Shown here piece after piece: positions 1-8,398 of a stretch of 64,000 nucleotides of DNA. A program made the translations under genes and the position numbers. Positions within the stretch are counted from its first letter, which is position 1. Each line of letters begins with the position of its first letter. Source of the stretch: Pseudomonadota bacterium (GTDB taxonomy: Bacteria; Bdellovibrionota; Bacteriovoracia; Bacteriovoracales; Bacteriovoracaceae); the NCBI GenBank assembly GCA_027487515.1, contig JAIYDL010000016.1, positions 1-64,000 of the forward strand, in the 5' to 3' direction. The notes beneath the pieces are model-generated. The model worked only from the letters and a program-made list of their open reading frames with translations. It had not been told where the DNA came from and made no database searches.

Positions 1-2526
1 ATCGCTGGAGGATTGGGGGTCGGGGGCAGTGTGAATGCGTCGACCTTGGCGGCGGGGGATGGGACGGCGGCGCTGCCGTCGCATACGTTTACGAGTAGCA
101 CGGGGAGCGGGCTGTATTTGCCGGCGGCGAACCAGGTGGGGCTGAGTACGAATGGGGTTGAGCGAGTTCGAGTGCTGGCGGACGGAAAGGTTGGCATTGG
201 TGCCACGAGTCCTTCAGAATCACTTCACGTGAGCGGTGGAGGTCTTCGGGTTCAGGGAGGGCTGGTGAATGCAGCGACAGCAGGTGTGCTGTTGGATTGG
301 AACGGAGGCTCGAACCTCGCGAGGGTCATCTCGGGGAACGTCTCGAATAGTGCACTCTCTTTTTCTACGACATCCTCAGGAGCGACGAAAGAGGTGATGC
401 GGTTATTACCTACCGGTGACGTCGGGATTGGCACCTCAACCCCGAGCGGCCCCCTTGATGTTCAAGGTGGAACGGCGTCGGCAGCGACGAACGGTAAGAG
501 TATTTCATTAGCTTCGCAGAATGCAGGGGCCGGGAACCAGAATGGTGGACACGTTAACCTTACCCCCGGGGCAGCTGCAGGCACTGGGGTCAATGGCATG
601 GTGATTATTAAACCTTCAGGGTCTGCCGGAGATTCCAGCATGGTACTCGAATCACCGGCGGCCGGCGGCCAGTCTCGCCTAGTGTTTAGTGATGCCGGTT
701 CTTGGAAATGGTATTTTGGTAAAGACAACTCGAATAATTTTTTCATCTGGGATCAGGCGGGAGCTAGAAACGCCTTAGTGGCGTACCCAAGTGGAAATCT
801 TGCACTCCTTCCTTCCGGAGGGAACGTTGGCATCGGAACGAATGCGCCCGCCCGAAGACTTGATGTCTATGCTCCTTCAGGATCATCGGCACCGGTTGCC
901 ATTCGTACGAATGACTGGGTCTCAGGATCCGTAGGGTCTAGTCTGTTCATCGATTTTGGCGCCGCCTCCGGAAATACGTTTTCTTCTATCGGTGCCTCCT
1001 CCGCTGGAGGGAGTGCCGCAAATAATTTGATCCTCCAAAATGGAGGAGGCAACGTCGGGATTGGATCAGTAAATGCGAACGCAACCCTCCATGTCTCTGG
1101 CACAACGATTCTCTCTCAAGGTAGCGCCGCGGGTGGGCTCTCCCTCGGGGCCGACGTTAACACGACGACTCGAACAAGCAACGTCCGCAAGGTGGGTGTG
1201 ATCTCAGCTCCCAATTTCGCGAACAACAATTTCATAGAAATGTTTTCTCTCGATTCTCCGAGTGCGATTCGGAACACGCTTTCGTTCGGAGGCCGGCCTG
1301 GTGGCAGCTTAACCGCTGCGACGGAACTAAACTTCGTCACTGCACCTGATACTGTAACAACGGGTGGCTCGGTCAGGATGTTCATCGACTCGGACGGTGA
1401 CATCGGCATCGGAACAACGTCCCCGAATCATAGGTTGATGGTTGAAAATGGAAATGTAAACGTCCAAAGAGACGACGCTCCCGCCCAGACATTCATTCGC
1501 ACGAATTCTGACACGAACAGCTCCTTCTTGGCCTTCATGCGAGGCCGGAACACATCCGCAGCTCCTGGGTATCCCCAGAGCGGTGACTTCTTAGGTACGA
1601 TTGGTTTCCGGAATACCACGCAAACCAGTAACGACGCCGCCAGCATCCAGTCCTTGGCGACAGAAACTCATTCAGGGACTGCCCGCGGAGCAAGCCTCGC
1701 ATTCTCAACCACGGCGAACACATCAACGACGTTGTCCGAACGAATGCGCATCGACTCAACTGGCTACGTTGGGATCGGAACGACGAACCCTCTGACGCCC
1801 CTCCATGTGTCGGGGAGTGGCCGCCCTCTCGTTTTAAACTCAACCAATTCATCGCTCGTGAAAATGGTTTTCTTCGACGCCTCGGGGAGCTCCGGGTGGG
1901 GAATCGGTGGGAGCTCCGCGACTCCATTTGCGGTATCATCCCCCACTGATACGACTCGGCTGTTCACTGTTTTAAGTTCCGGTTCCGTCGGTATCGGGAC
2001 GAGCTCTCCCTCCCAGAAACTCCACGTGGTTGGGAACCTCCGTGTCGAAGGTTCAACCGACTGTATCCTGGGGAATGGTTCGGGAGGTACCAGCTGCTCT
2101 TCAGATCTTCGACTCAAGGACAACGTCCGAGAAATTGATCGATCCCTCGAAAAGATCCTTTCACTTCGTGGAGTCGAGTTCGACTGGAATGATAGATCAA
2201 AAAATCCAGGGGCGCATGCCATCGGAGTTATCGCTCAGGATGTGGAAAAGGCCTTCCCAACCGCGGTGCTTCAAACCGCCGGCTCAGCGTATAAGAAAGT
2301 GGACTACGCCGTCCTCGTTGCCCCTTTGATCCAAGCCTTTAAGGAGTTGAATCAGCGGTTCACAGAGCTCTCAAAGGAATCGAAGAAACAAGCAAGAGAC
2401 CTCGCCTCAGTCAAGGCAGAGGTCGACTCGAAGGATCAAGAGATTCGGAAACTACGGGCAGAGAACGAAGCCACGAAGCTCCGTTTAGAGAAGATCGAGA
2501 AGCGACTCAATTCTCTCGGACCCTAA
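1..2526 (+). CDS. Surface fibre-type protein with VGIGT repeats and C-terminal S74 chaperone domain (5' partial)
   Basis: The frame is open to the left edge, so the true start lies outside; about 841 residues are visible. Seven copies of a short motif of the type GxVGIGTxxPxxxLxVxG are spread through it (near nt 187, 418, 820, 1048, 1396, 1762 and 1981). Such repeats are common in trimeric beta-helical stalks. Near nt 2095-2330 lies an intramolecular chaperone of the endosialidase type (peptidase S74): SSDLRLKDN with the Ser-Asp autocleavage site, then GVIAQDVEKAFP. A charged coiled coil closes the protein (nt 2330-2510). In known members the chaperone trimerises the fibre and cuts itself off. 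No phage genes adjoin, so a host adhesin or surface fibre is more likely than a prophage tail fibre. The ligand is unknown. Confidence 0.85.
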   Translation: MAGGLGVGGSVNASTLAAGDGTAALPSHTFTSSTGSGLYLPAANQVGLSTNGVERVRVLADGKVGIGATSPSESLHVSGGGLRVQGGLVNAATAGVLLDWNGGSNLARVISGNVSNSALSFSTTSSGATKEVMRLLPTGDVGIGTSTPSGPLDVQGGTASAATNGKSISLASQNAGAGNQNGGHVNLTPGAAAGTGVNGMVIIKPSGSAGDSSMVLESPAAGGQSRLVFSDAGSWKWYFGKDNSNNFFIWDQAGARNALVAYPSGNLALLPSGGNVGIGTNAPARRLDVYAPSGSSAPVAIRTNDWVSGSVGSSLFIDFGAASGNTFSSIGASSAGGSAANNLILQNGGGNVGIGSVNANATLHVSGTTILSQGSAAGGLSLGADVNTTTRTSNVRKVGVISAPNFANNNFIEMFSLDSPSAIRNTLSFGGRPGGSLTAATELNFVTAPDTVTTGGSVRMFIDSDGDIGIGTTSPNHRLMVENGNVNVQRDDAPAQTFIRTNSDTNSSFLAFMRGRNTSAAPGYPQSGDFLGTIGFRNTTQTSNDAASIQSLATETHSGTARGASLAFSTTANTSTTLSERMRIDSTGYVGIGTTNPLTPLHVSGSGRPLVLNSTNSSLVKMVFFDASGSSGWGIGGSSATPFAVSSPTDTTRLFTVLSSGSVGIGTSSPSQKLHVVGNLRVEGSTDCILGNGSGGTSCSSDLRLKDNVREIDRSLEKILSLRGVEFDWNDRSKNPGAHAIGVIAQDVEKAFPTAVLQTAGSAYKKVDYAVLVAPLIQAFKELNQRFTELSKESKKQARDLASVKAEVDSKDQEIRKLRAENEATKLRLEKIEKRLNSLGP

Positions 2527-2542
2527 GGTACCTAGTCGAACT

Positions 2543-3763
2543 CTACTGATTGATCGCTCCCGCAGCGTCGAGCCCCAGTGAAATGGTCGTTTTGTGACCA
2601 CCTATTCTGTACCCCACGACCGGCAAGTGACCCTCTAGAGTCCGTTCCGTGCGACCGAAGTGGGCCGTCGCTGACTCTGTTTGGTCGATGATGGTGTTCA
2701 TGTAGAGTGCCTTCTGGTCACACTCCAATCCATGGAGGACGAACTCGAGTGAGACGCGCCCCTGTTGCTCTTGGCAGCTCCACGCGAAGTGCGAGGCTTG
2801 GGCCTTCGTCGAATTGGCGATGGCCAGCGTCCCTTTCAGGAGCCAGTGGAGCGCTTCGGTCACTTTCTCTTCCGGGATGTTTACCGTTGTGCGGAAAGGT
2901 GAACGGAGTGCGGGTTCGAGGCGAAGGTTTGCGACCCTCAGGAGGTGCTTATTGTCTTCGAGAACTTTCCGGCACTGGTCTTCCACATTAACTGCGAAGG
3001 CGCTCGATCTCGGGTCCAGGGTGATCGGTGCTTCATCTAACACTGGGAGAGGGGGGAGTTCCTCAGCTACACTTGTGGCCCCCTGAGGTTCCTTGGTTCT
3101 CACTTTGATGTATTTCTTTTTCCGTGGGTAAAGGAGTCCGGCCGCAAGAGACAGGAGCGCCGTTGCAACCACGACCATCGTAGTGGTGCTATTTGATGAC
3201 TGCGGACCCTCTGAAGCTTTCGGGTTTGACCTTGCGGTAACGCTGGCCCTCAGGTCTGCCCGAAGGCCTGAAAGGAACTCCCTCATCTCTGGTGTGCTTC
3301 CCGTCACTGACTGGTTCACCGCTGGCGAAGGTCTCGCCGCGCCGAGAGCGGTCACTGCTTCATTGAGCTTTAGCATTTTCTCCTTCCAGACGTCATAGAA
3401 GGCATACGGAAGACCCAGAGCGTACACGCGGTTGTTTTCTTTCTTGAGCCACGTATTAAGTGCATCGAGCCGTGCCGGATGCCCACTCTGGGCGGCCACA
3501 GCTGCGCCGTAGAGGAACTGATGCCTCACCGTTTGGTTCCTGGCCATGAGAAAATCATACGCCTCAGTGACCGCACTCCAGAAGGCACTTTCGCGCTCGT
3601 CCAGTACGCTCCACTGAATTGAGGTCGCTGCTGCACTCACCGGCATCGTTTCCTGGTCAAGCATCCGGAGTTTATCCTCAACTTTTCTGAGGGCCGTCGC
3701 GTCGGAGGCACTGATGTCAGTCGAAAGGAGAACGGTGAGAAAAGGAATCGCCAGCAGTTTCAT
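2543..3763 (-). CDS. Bitopic membrane protein of unknown function
   Basis: The family is not recognised. The 406-residue product has a signal-like N-terminus (residues 1-19), a periplasmic part to about residue 194, one transmembrane helix (about 195-212, TMVVVATALLSLAAGL) followed by an RKKK stop-transfer cluster, and a cytoplasmic C-terminal region of about 190 residues. This layout resembles a sensor or an anchor that links two compartments, but no catalytic motif is visible. Its ATG overlaps the stop of the upstream gene at 3760 in an ATGA arrangement, so the two are probably translationally coupled. It converges on the fibre gene with a 16-base gap. Confidence 0.7.
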   Translation of the reverse strand: MKLLAIPFLTVLLSTDISASDATALRKVEDKLRMLDQETMPVSAAATSIQWSVLDERESAFWSAVTEAYDFLMARNQTVRHQFLYGAAVAAQSGHPARLDALNTWLKKENNRVYALGLPYAFYDVWKEKMLKLNEAVTALGAARPSPAVNQSVTGSTPEMREFLSGLRADLRASVTARSNPKASEGPQSSNSTTTMVVVATALLSLAAGLLYPRKKKYIKVRTKEPQGATSVAEELPPLPVLDEAPITLDPRSSAFAVNVEDQCRKVLEDNKHLLRVANLRLEPALRSPFRTTVNIPEEKVTEALHWLLKGTLAIANSTKAQASHFAWSCQEQQGRVSLEFVLHGLECDQKALYMNTIIDQTESATAHFGRTERTLEGHLPVVGYRIGGHKTTISLGLDAAGAINQ

Positions 3764-4224
3764 GCTTCACTCGCTTTATTGACGGTAAATGAATAGATGG
3801 GACGGACTTTCCAACCGATGAGGTGCTGGTCTTGGTAGGGAGTGACGTTGAGAGACGCCGGTGGCTGGGTGTACGGGAAAGAGCCGGTCGTCTTATCGCA
3901 GACGATCTTCCAGCTCCGGTCGCGAGCATTTCCTTCAGCAGTGACGATGACCCGTGAAGGCGAAGGCCAATGGATACTCGTGACGATTGATTCGAGCCAG
4001 CGCTGCAGACGGGTGACAAGCACTGCCTCGTTCGGGTGCGGGGTTTCCTCACGTAGGAAGAGCCACTCTGTGTCCGGGGCAATGTCGCGCAGCCGGGAGG
4101 AGAGCGCACCCCAGCTCCTTTGCGCTGCGATTTCCTCAGGGCCAGAAGCGAGAGAGGCTTTCAGCACCATCTTCCATGGGATCTGGCGCTCGATCGTCGA
4201 GGGCGCTTTCTGGAGTAGACTCAC
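3760..4224 (-). CDS. Hypothetical protein, coupled to the downstream bitopic protein
   Basis: A 154-residue product of unknown family with no signal peptide or membrane helix, so probably cytoplasmic. The GTG at 4224 is chosen because a strong AGGAGG lies four bases upstream (4229-4234 read on the minus strand). The overlapping ATG is followed at once by a stop, and the longer upstream reading has no ribosome site. Trp and Arg residues are frequent. Its stop overlaps the start of the next gene (ATGA), which suggests that the two proteins act together and are made in similar amounts. Confidence 0.6.
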   Translation of the reverse strand: MSLLQKAPSTIERQIPWKMVLKASLASGPEEIAAQRSWGALSSRLRDIAPDTEWLFLREETPHPNEAVLVTRLQRWLESIVTSIHWPSPSRVIVTAEGNARDRSWKIVCDKTTGSFPYTQPPASLNVTPYQDQHLIGWKVRPIYSFTVNKASEA

Positions 4225-4401
4225 ATGACCTCCTGTCTTTGAGCACAAACACATTTTTTATTTTAGATGATTTCCGGGCGTTGCGCTCCAGCGGAAGACT
4301 TTTCTTTCTCGCTGAGTCATGCGAGATCACTTTACCATTCACGGAAAGCTGGACTGAAGAGCTTCATTTGAAAGATGATTAAGAAAAAAGGGAAATCGCC
4401 A

Positions 4402-4950
4402 ATGACACTCTTTTCTCACAAACTCCGGAAGATCGACGGCTCTGATACAACGCTTGAGGAGTATCGAGGACATGTCCTCTTGATCGTTAACGTCGCCTCC
4501 AAGTGTGGCCTCACACCGCAGTACGAGGGCCTTGAGGAACTCTATAAACTCCACCGAGCCGAGGGGCTCGTCGTTCTCGGTTTTCCGGCCAACGAGTTCC
4601 TGGCCCAGGAGCCTGGAACAAACGCGGAGATCCAGCAGTTTTGCAGCCTGAAGTTCGGTGTCGATTTTCCTCTCTTTGAAAAGATCATCGTCAAAGGTGA
4701 GGGGCAGCACCCGCTCTACGCTTTTCTGACGGAAAAGAAACCGAGCGCCACACTCAAAGAAGGGGGCACTCTTCTCTCCCGCCTGCAAGAAAAGAACCTC
4801 CTGAGCGGGAAACCCCATGATGTGAAATGGAACTTTGAGAAATTTCTGGTGGACCGGCAGGGCGAGATCGTCGACCGCTTTGCCCCGGATGTCGAACCCA
4901 TGGATCCTGTTCTCACGAGCGCTGTGAAACGTGAACTTAAGCGGCGCTAG
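4402..4950 (+). CDS. Glutathione peroxidase family, thioredoxin-dependent 2-Cys type
   Basis: A 182-residue peroxidase that reduces hydroperoxides. The GPx signature is clear: NVASKCGLTPQY holds the peroxidatic Cys35, QEPG the catalytic Gln, and WNFEKF the Trp and Asn of the catalytic tetrad. Cys81 in QQFCSLKFGVDFPLF matches the resolving Cys of yeast and plant-type GPx, and the 46-residue distance to Cys35 fits. The middle Cys of the usual FPCNQF motif is Ala (FPANEF), which is tolerated in this class. The electron donor is therefore probably thioredoxin, not glutathione. The ATG at 4402 gives the usual N-terminus; an in-frame ATG at 4375 would add nine residues. Confidence 0.9.
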   Translation: MTLFSHKLRKIDGSDTTLEEYRGHVLLIVNVASKCGLTPQYEGLEELYKLHRAEGLVVLGFPANEFLAQEPGTNAEIQQFCSLKFGVDFPLFEKIIVKGEGQHPLYAFLTEKKPSATLKEGGTLLSRLQEKNLLSGKPHDVKWNFEKFLVDRQGEIVDRFAPDVEPMDPVLTSAVKRELKRR

Positions 4951-5359
4951 CTTACTTTTGATCCTATTCACGGCAACTGCGACCGCGGCCCCGGTCCCGC
5001 TGAAAGACGGGGTCCTGTTCGCCTTCGAGCGGTGCAAGACGCTTTCAGTAGACCTTGATCGGGGACAGCTCAAGGAGGAAGCCGTGGAGGCTTTTGACCT
5101 CCACTGCAAGCGCACCAGTCAGGCCCTGGAGCTGAAGTGTGAGTTCTTTGAGACCGGGGGAGAGAAAGTGAAGCGGTCGGAGATTTTCACGGGCGGGTCC
5201 GATCTTGGCGTTGCCTCACTCACCACCGCAACGGGACTCAGGCTTCGGTTCCTGATTGGTAAAAGTTTTGCCGCCTACGAATCTGGGCCCGAGCAGAAAG
5301 TGTGTGCCGGAATCTATCTGTTTGAGGAAGAGGCCCGGAAGCGCAGAGGGCGCCAATGA
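4931..5359 (+). CDS. Small secreted protein of unknown function
   Basis: A 142-residue product starting with GTG at 4931, 20 bases inside the end of the peroxidase gene, so it is probably co-transcribed with it. Residues 1-20 form a signal peptide ending in an Ala-rich cleavage region. The mature part has four Cys residues (ERCKTL, LHCKRT, ELKCEF, KVCAGIY), which could form two disulfides in the periplasm. No family is recognised. Confidence 0.65.
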   Translation: MNLSGASLLLILFTATATAAPVPLKDGVLFAFERCKTLSVDLDRGQLKEEAVEAFDLHCKRTSQALELKCEFFETGGEKVKRSEIFTGGSDLGVASLTTATGLRLRFLIGKSFAAYESGPEQKVCAGIYLFEEEARKRRGRQ

Positions 5360-5467
5360 CCGACTCGCCGAGACGGGCATTAATTCCTCTCGGTTAGGAT
5401 TTCTGAGCTATCAATTTTTCTCAATCTGATTTTTAATTAGAAGAATAATAATCCTCAGGAGATTCTC

Positions 5468-5929
5468 ATGAAAGCTCTCGCTCTCGTTGCTTCATTCGCA
5501 TTCCTTGTCTCGTGTTCCCATACGACTAATCGCTCCCAGGAGAGCAGTAACCTCGACGTCCGTTTGCGTTCGGATCTCCTGGCCGACGTGGACGTGGACA
5601 TGACGAAGAAGATCCAAGGCCAGTCTCGCTCGACGCGCCTCTTTTGGATCCCGATCCGCCATCCGAACTTTTTTGCAGACGGTGTCGGCTATGATGCAGG
5701 TGGTGGAGGGTTCCTCTTCTTCGGCGGTGGTATGGAAGACGAGGCCAAGTCTGCTGCGGCCTACAATGCTGTGATCCCGAACAAGGTTGACGTCATCGTC
5801 GCCCCTCAGTACATCGTTAAATCTGAGTCCGTGTTCTTCGGTCTTTGGAAAGAAGTGACAGCGCAAGTCCAGGGGTACGCAGGTCGCGTAAGAAACATTC
5901 GTCCTAATCCGAAAGCTTCTCAACAGTAA
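5468..5929 (+). CDS. Putative lipoprotein
   Basis: A 153-residue product with a short signal peptide and a lipobox (LVSC, Cys16), so the mature protein is probably lipid-anchored. The start follows an AGGAG site at normal spacing. A Gly-rich stretch (DAGGGGFLFFGGGMED) lies in the middle. No known domain is recognised. A clear intrinsic terminator follows the gene, so it forms its own transcription unit. Confidence 0.7.
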   Translation: MKALALVASFAFLVSCSHTTNRSQESSNLDVRLRSDLLADVDVDMTKKIQGQSRSTRLFWIPIRHPNFFADGVGYDAGGGGFLFFGGGMEDEAKSAAAYNAVIPNKVDVIVAPQYIVKSESVFFGLWKEVTAQVQGYAGRVRNIRPNPKASQQ

Positions 5930-5960
5930 GCGTCCTTAAAACTTATCCCTTGAAATCAGG

Positions 5961-5996
5961 AGGTCAGGCGTTTCTATCCGTCTGACCTTTTTTTTT
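5961..5996 (+). terminator. Rho-independent terminator
   Basis: A ten-pair stem (AGGTCAGGCG with CGTCTGACCT, one G-T pair) with an eight-base loop is followed by a run of T residues. It ends the lipoprotein gene at 5929 and lies between two converging genes. Confidence 0.9.
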
Positions 5997-6017
5997 GGGG
6001 CTTAGTTCTTCAATCCT

Positions 6018-7244
6018 TTAGGCATGGGCTTTTTCAAGCTCTTCGAGGTTGAGCCTGCGCAGCTTCGGTGCAGCCAGACAGATCACTCCCACCGTTAACA
6101 GGCAGACAGTACCCCCGAACACGGCGGCCGGAAAAGTCCCGAGGATCCTCGCCGCCACACCTGATTCAAACTCCCCCAGTTCGTTGGAAGATCCGATGAA
6201 AATCGAATTCACCGCCGCGATCCGTCCCCGCATCTGATCCGGCGATGAGAGCTGCACGGCCGATGTTCGGATCACCATGCTGACGCTGTCGAACATGCCA
6301 CTGGCGATGAGTGCGAGGAGAGAGAGAACGTAGTTCCGGCTAACGGCGAAGACCAAGATACAGACACCAAACCCCGCGACCGACCAAAAGAGCTTCGCTC
6401 CTGCGCTTCGCTTAATTCCCCCGCGGATGAGCCAGGCGCTCATGACAAAGGCACCGATCGCCGGAGCGGCACGAAGAACCCCCAGGCCTTCGGGCCCGAC
6501 GAAGAGAATCTCTGCGGCGTAAATCGGAAGCAGGGCCGTGATTCCGCCGAAGAGCACGGAAACCATGTCCAGCGTTAGGGCCGGAAAGAGGATCGGGTGG
6601 CGGAAGACGAAGCGCGCTCCAGACAGGAGGTCTTCTCGGATGGAGTTTCCCACTTCTGGTACGTTCGCTGGAGGATTGAAGCGCAGGAGAAAGAGACTGA
6701 CGGTCGTCACCGTGAGGCAAGCGGCGACGATGCTGGCGGTCCCTGAGACTCCCAGGAAACCGTAGAGGATTCCTCCGACCGCCGGTCCAGCCATGCGCGC
6801 GGTCTGCATCGCCGAGGACATCCACGCAGAAGATTTCGGGAGGAGGGCCCTCGGGATGAGCTTCGGCACGAGGGAGTACATCGACGGTTGCGAGAAGGCC
6901 CTGGCGCAACCGGTGAGGAAAGAAGAGAGGAAGAGAAGTTTCACCTGAGACTCTACACCCACACCGACCGCGGGGAGCTGGGAGACGAGCATGAGAAGTG
7001 CTGAGGTGAGGCTCACGAAGGTGAGGCGTCGGTAGATCACGAGAGGCCTACTCCGATCCACAATGTAGCCTGCGAAAAGGGCCATACCGAGGGCGGGGAT
7101 GGCCTCGACAAGACCTATCAGACCCAAGTAGAGCGCATCCTGAGTGAGTTCATACATCCGCCAACCCAACACGATCGCCTGCATTTGCACGCCGAAGGTG
7201 AAGAAGAAGCGAGCGAACATGAGCTTTTTAAAATCTTGTGGCAT
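6018..7244 (-). CDS. MFS transporter, EntS-like (MFS_3) exporter family
   Basis: A 408-residue integral membrane protein with about twelve hydrophobic helices. The loop GYIVDRSRPLVIYRR between helices 2 and 3 is the MFS signature (D-R). The overall pattern matches the MFS_3 group that includes the enterobactin exporter EntS and other small-molecule exporters of the inner membrane. The substrate cannot be read from the sequence. The gene stands alone and diverges from the secreted-protein gene at 7328. No clear Shine-Dalgarno precedes the ATG at 7244. Confidence 0.85.
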   Translation of the reverse strand: MPQDFKKLMFARFFFTFGVQMQAIVLGWRMYELTQDALYLGLIGLVEAIPALGMALFAGYIVDRSRPLVIYRRLTFVSLTSALLMLVSQLPAVGVGVESQVKLLFLSSFLTGCARAFSQPSMYSLVPKLIPRALLPKSSAWMSSAMQTARMAGPAVGGILYGFLGVSGTASIVAACLTVTTVSLFLLRFNPPANVPEVGNSIREDLLSGARFVFRHPILFPALTLDMVSVLFGGITALLPIYAAEILFVGPEGLGVLRAAPAIGAFVMSAWLIRGGIKRSAGAKLFWSVAGFGVCILVFAVSRNYVLSLLALIASGMFDSVSMVIRTSAVQLSSPDQMRGRIAAVNSIFIGSSNELGEFESGVAARILGTFPAAVFGGTVCLLTVGVICLAAPKLRRLNLEELEKAHA

Positions 7245-7327
7245 GGGAGGTGGCTATATTTTTCAAAGGTACTTCCGTTCATTCCCACTCTACGGTACAC
7301 AGTGTCAACTCAAAACTAGGAGCTTTT

Positions 7328-7684
7328 ATGAAATCTATTCTCGGACTTCTCGTGCTCATGACTGCAACTTCAGCGTTCGCTCGCGTTCAGTACGTTTGCC
7401 AGGAGCAAGGCAACCGCGCACCTCGCACGATGATTCTGACCCAGATCTCAACAGGTCGGATTCAGGAAGGTGTTAAGTATGTTTTCGGTCTTGAGCTGCG
7501 CGATAGCCGCACCGGCACAGTTCTTCTCGCTGAACGAGTTAACGTTGAGACAGAAGACGTCATGTTCTCGTTCTCAAACCGCCAGAGAACAATTTCTGGC
7601 ATGATCTACCTTGATGAGCTGGATCAGACGTGGCTTGAAATCGGTCGCAATAAGCTCCGCTTTGACTGCGGCGCTGGAAGATAG
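7328..7684 (+). CDS. Small secreted protein
   Basis: A 118-residue product. The ATG at 7328 is chosen because AGGAG precedes it and a typical signal peptide follows (cleavage near SAFA). The mature part has two Cys (YVCQEQ near its N-terminus and FDCGAG at the end) that could form one disulfide, and it looks beta-rich. No family is recognised. A hairpin at 7708 probably ends the transcript. Confidence 0.7.
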   Translation: MKSILGLLVLMTATSAFARVQYVCQEQGNRAPRTMILTQISTGRIQEGVKYVFGLELRDSRTGTVLLAERVNVETEDVMFSFSNRQRTISGMIYLDELDQTWLEIGRNKLRFDCGAGR

Positions 7685-7707
7685 TCGACGCAGCAGAGGT
7701 CGTCATG

Positions 7708-7738
7708 AAAGAGGGCGGCGTTACCACGCTCCCTCTTT
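7708..7738 (+). terminator. Probable terminator hairpin
   Basis: A perfect eight-pair stem, AAAGAGGG with CCCTCTTT, encloses 15 bases just after the gene ending at 7684. The T residues fall inside the 3' arm, so termination may be incomplete. Confidence 0.5.
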
Positions 7739-7748
7739 CCGCTACCCT
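7721..7748 (+). promoter_or_regulatory. Putative promoter for a leaderless rhomboid mRNA
   Basis: TTACCA (7721-7726) and TACCCT (7743-7748) are separated by 16 bases. The ATG of the rhomboid gene starts five bases after the -10-like box, and no Shine-Dalgarno is present. The boxes are weak; the call rests mainly on the same spacing seen at several other genes here. Confidence 0.35.
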
Positions 7749-7753
7749 CGGCC

Positions 7754-8398
7754 ATGAACCAATCCGTCGTCACTGCCCGCCCTACTGCTACGATTGCCAT
7801 CTTAAAGCTAAATGTCCTCATTTTCATTTGCTGGATCATCGGAGGCTTTGTCTTCCCTTCCTTCATGGTCCAGAACTTCCTCTTGAGTTGGAACGGACTC
7901 ATGGAGGGCCGCTACTGGACACTCCTGACTTCGGTTTTCTCGCACAACATCTTTTTTCATATCTTCCTCAACATGTTTGCCTTCTTCGGTTTTGGTGCGG
8001 TCCTCGAACAGGCCCTGGGAACTCGACGGTTCCTCCGCTTCTATCTCGTCGCGGGCCTCATGGGATCGGTCACACATGTGCTGGTGAGTCTCTTCCTGAT
8101 CGGTGATCCGAGCCTCGCCGTCCTGGGTGCCTCGGGAGCGATCTCGGGTGTGATTCTTCTCTTCTCGCTGATGTTTCCAACCGAGCGGATCCTCGTACTG
8201 GGTCTTGTCCCCATTCCTGCGCTGGCCGCTTCCCTTGCCATCGTCTCCCTCGATGTCTGGGGACTCCTGGAGCAAACGCGGGGTGGGACTCTTCCAATTG
8301 GCCATGGGGCCCATCTCGGTGGCGCGGTTTATGGTCTTATTTATTACATTTTTTTCGGACCTCAGAGACAGCGCTCAGTGATGCGATCGGATCACTAG
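7754..8398 (+). CDS. Rhomboid family intramembrane serine protease
   Basis: A 214-residue protein with about six transmembrane helices that cuts membrane proteins inside the bilayer. The catalytic Ser127 lies in GASGAISG and the catalytic His187 in GHGAHLGG; SHNIFFHIFLNM supplies the conserved His and Asn of helix 2. Length and order fit the compact bacterial GlpG-like core. No Shine-Dalgarno precedes the ATG, so a leaderless mRNA is possible. The stop codon shares the palindrome CTAG with the stop of the converging lipoprotein gene. Confidence 0.92.
   Translation: MNQSVVTARPTATIAILKLNVLIFICWIIGGFVFPSFMVQNFLLSWNGLMEGRYWTLLTSVFSHNIFFHIFLNMFAFFGFGAVLEQALGTRRFLRFYLVAGLMGSVTHVLVSLFLIGDPSLAVLGASGAISGVILLFSLMFPTERILVLGLVPIPALAASLAIVSLDVWGLLEQTRGGTLPIGHGAHLGGAVYGLIYYIFFGPQRQRSVMRSDH

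Noticed and set aside
1..2526. Prophage tail-fibre module
   Set aside because: No capsid, tail, integrase or lysis gene is found in the neighbouring 20 kb, and S74 domains also occur in host surface proteins.
4402..4950. Inactive glutathione peroxidase with a missing Cys
   Set aside because: The missing Cys of FPCNQF is not essential; the peroxidatic and resolving Cys, 46 residues apart, and the Gln, Trp and Asn of the tetrad are present.
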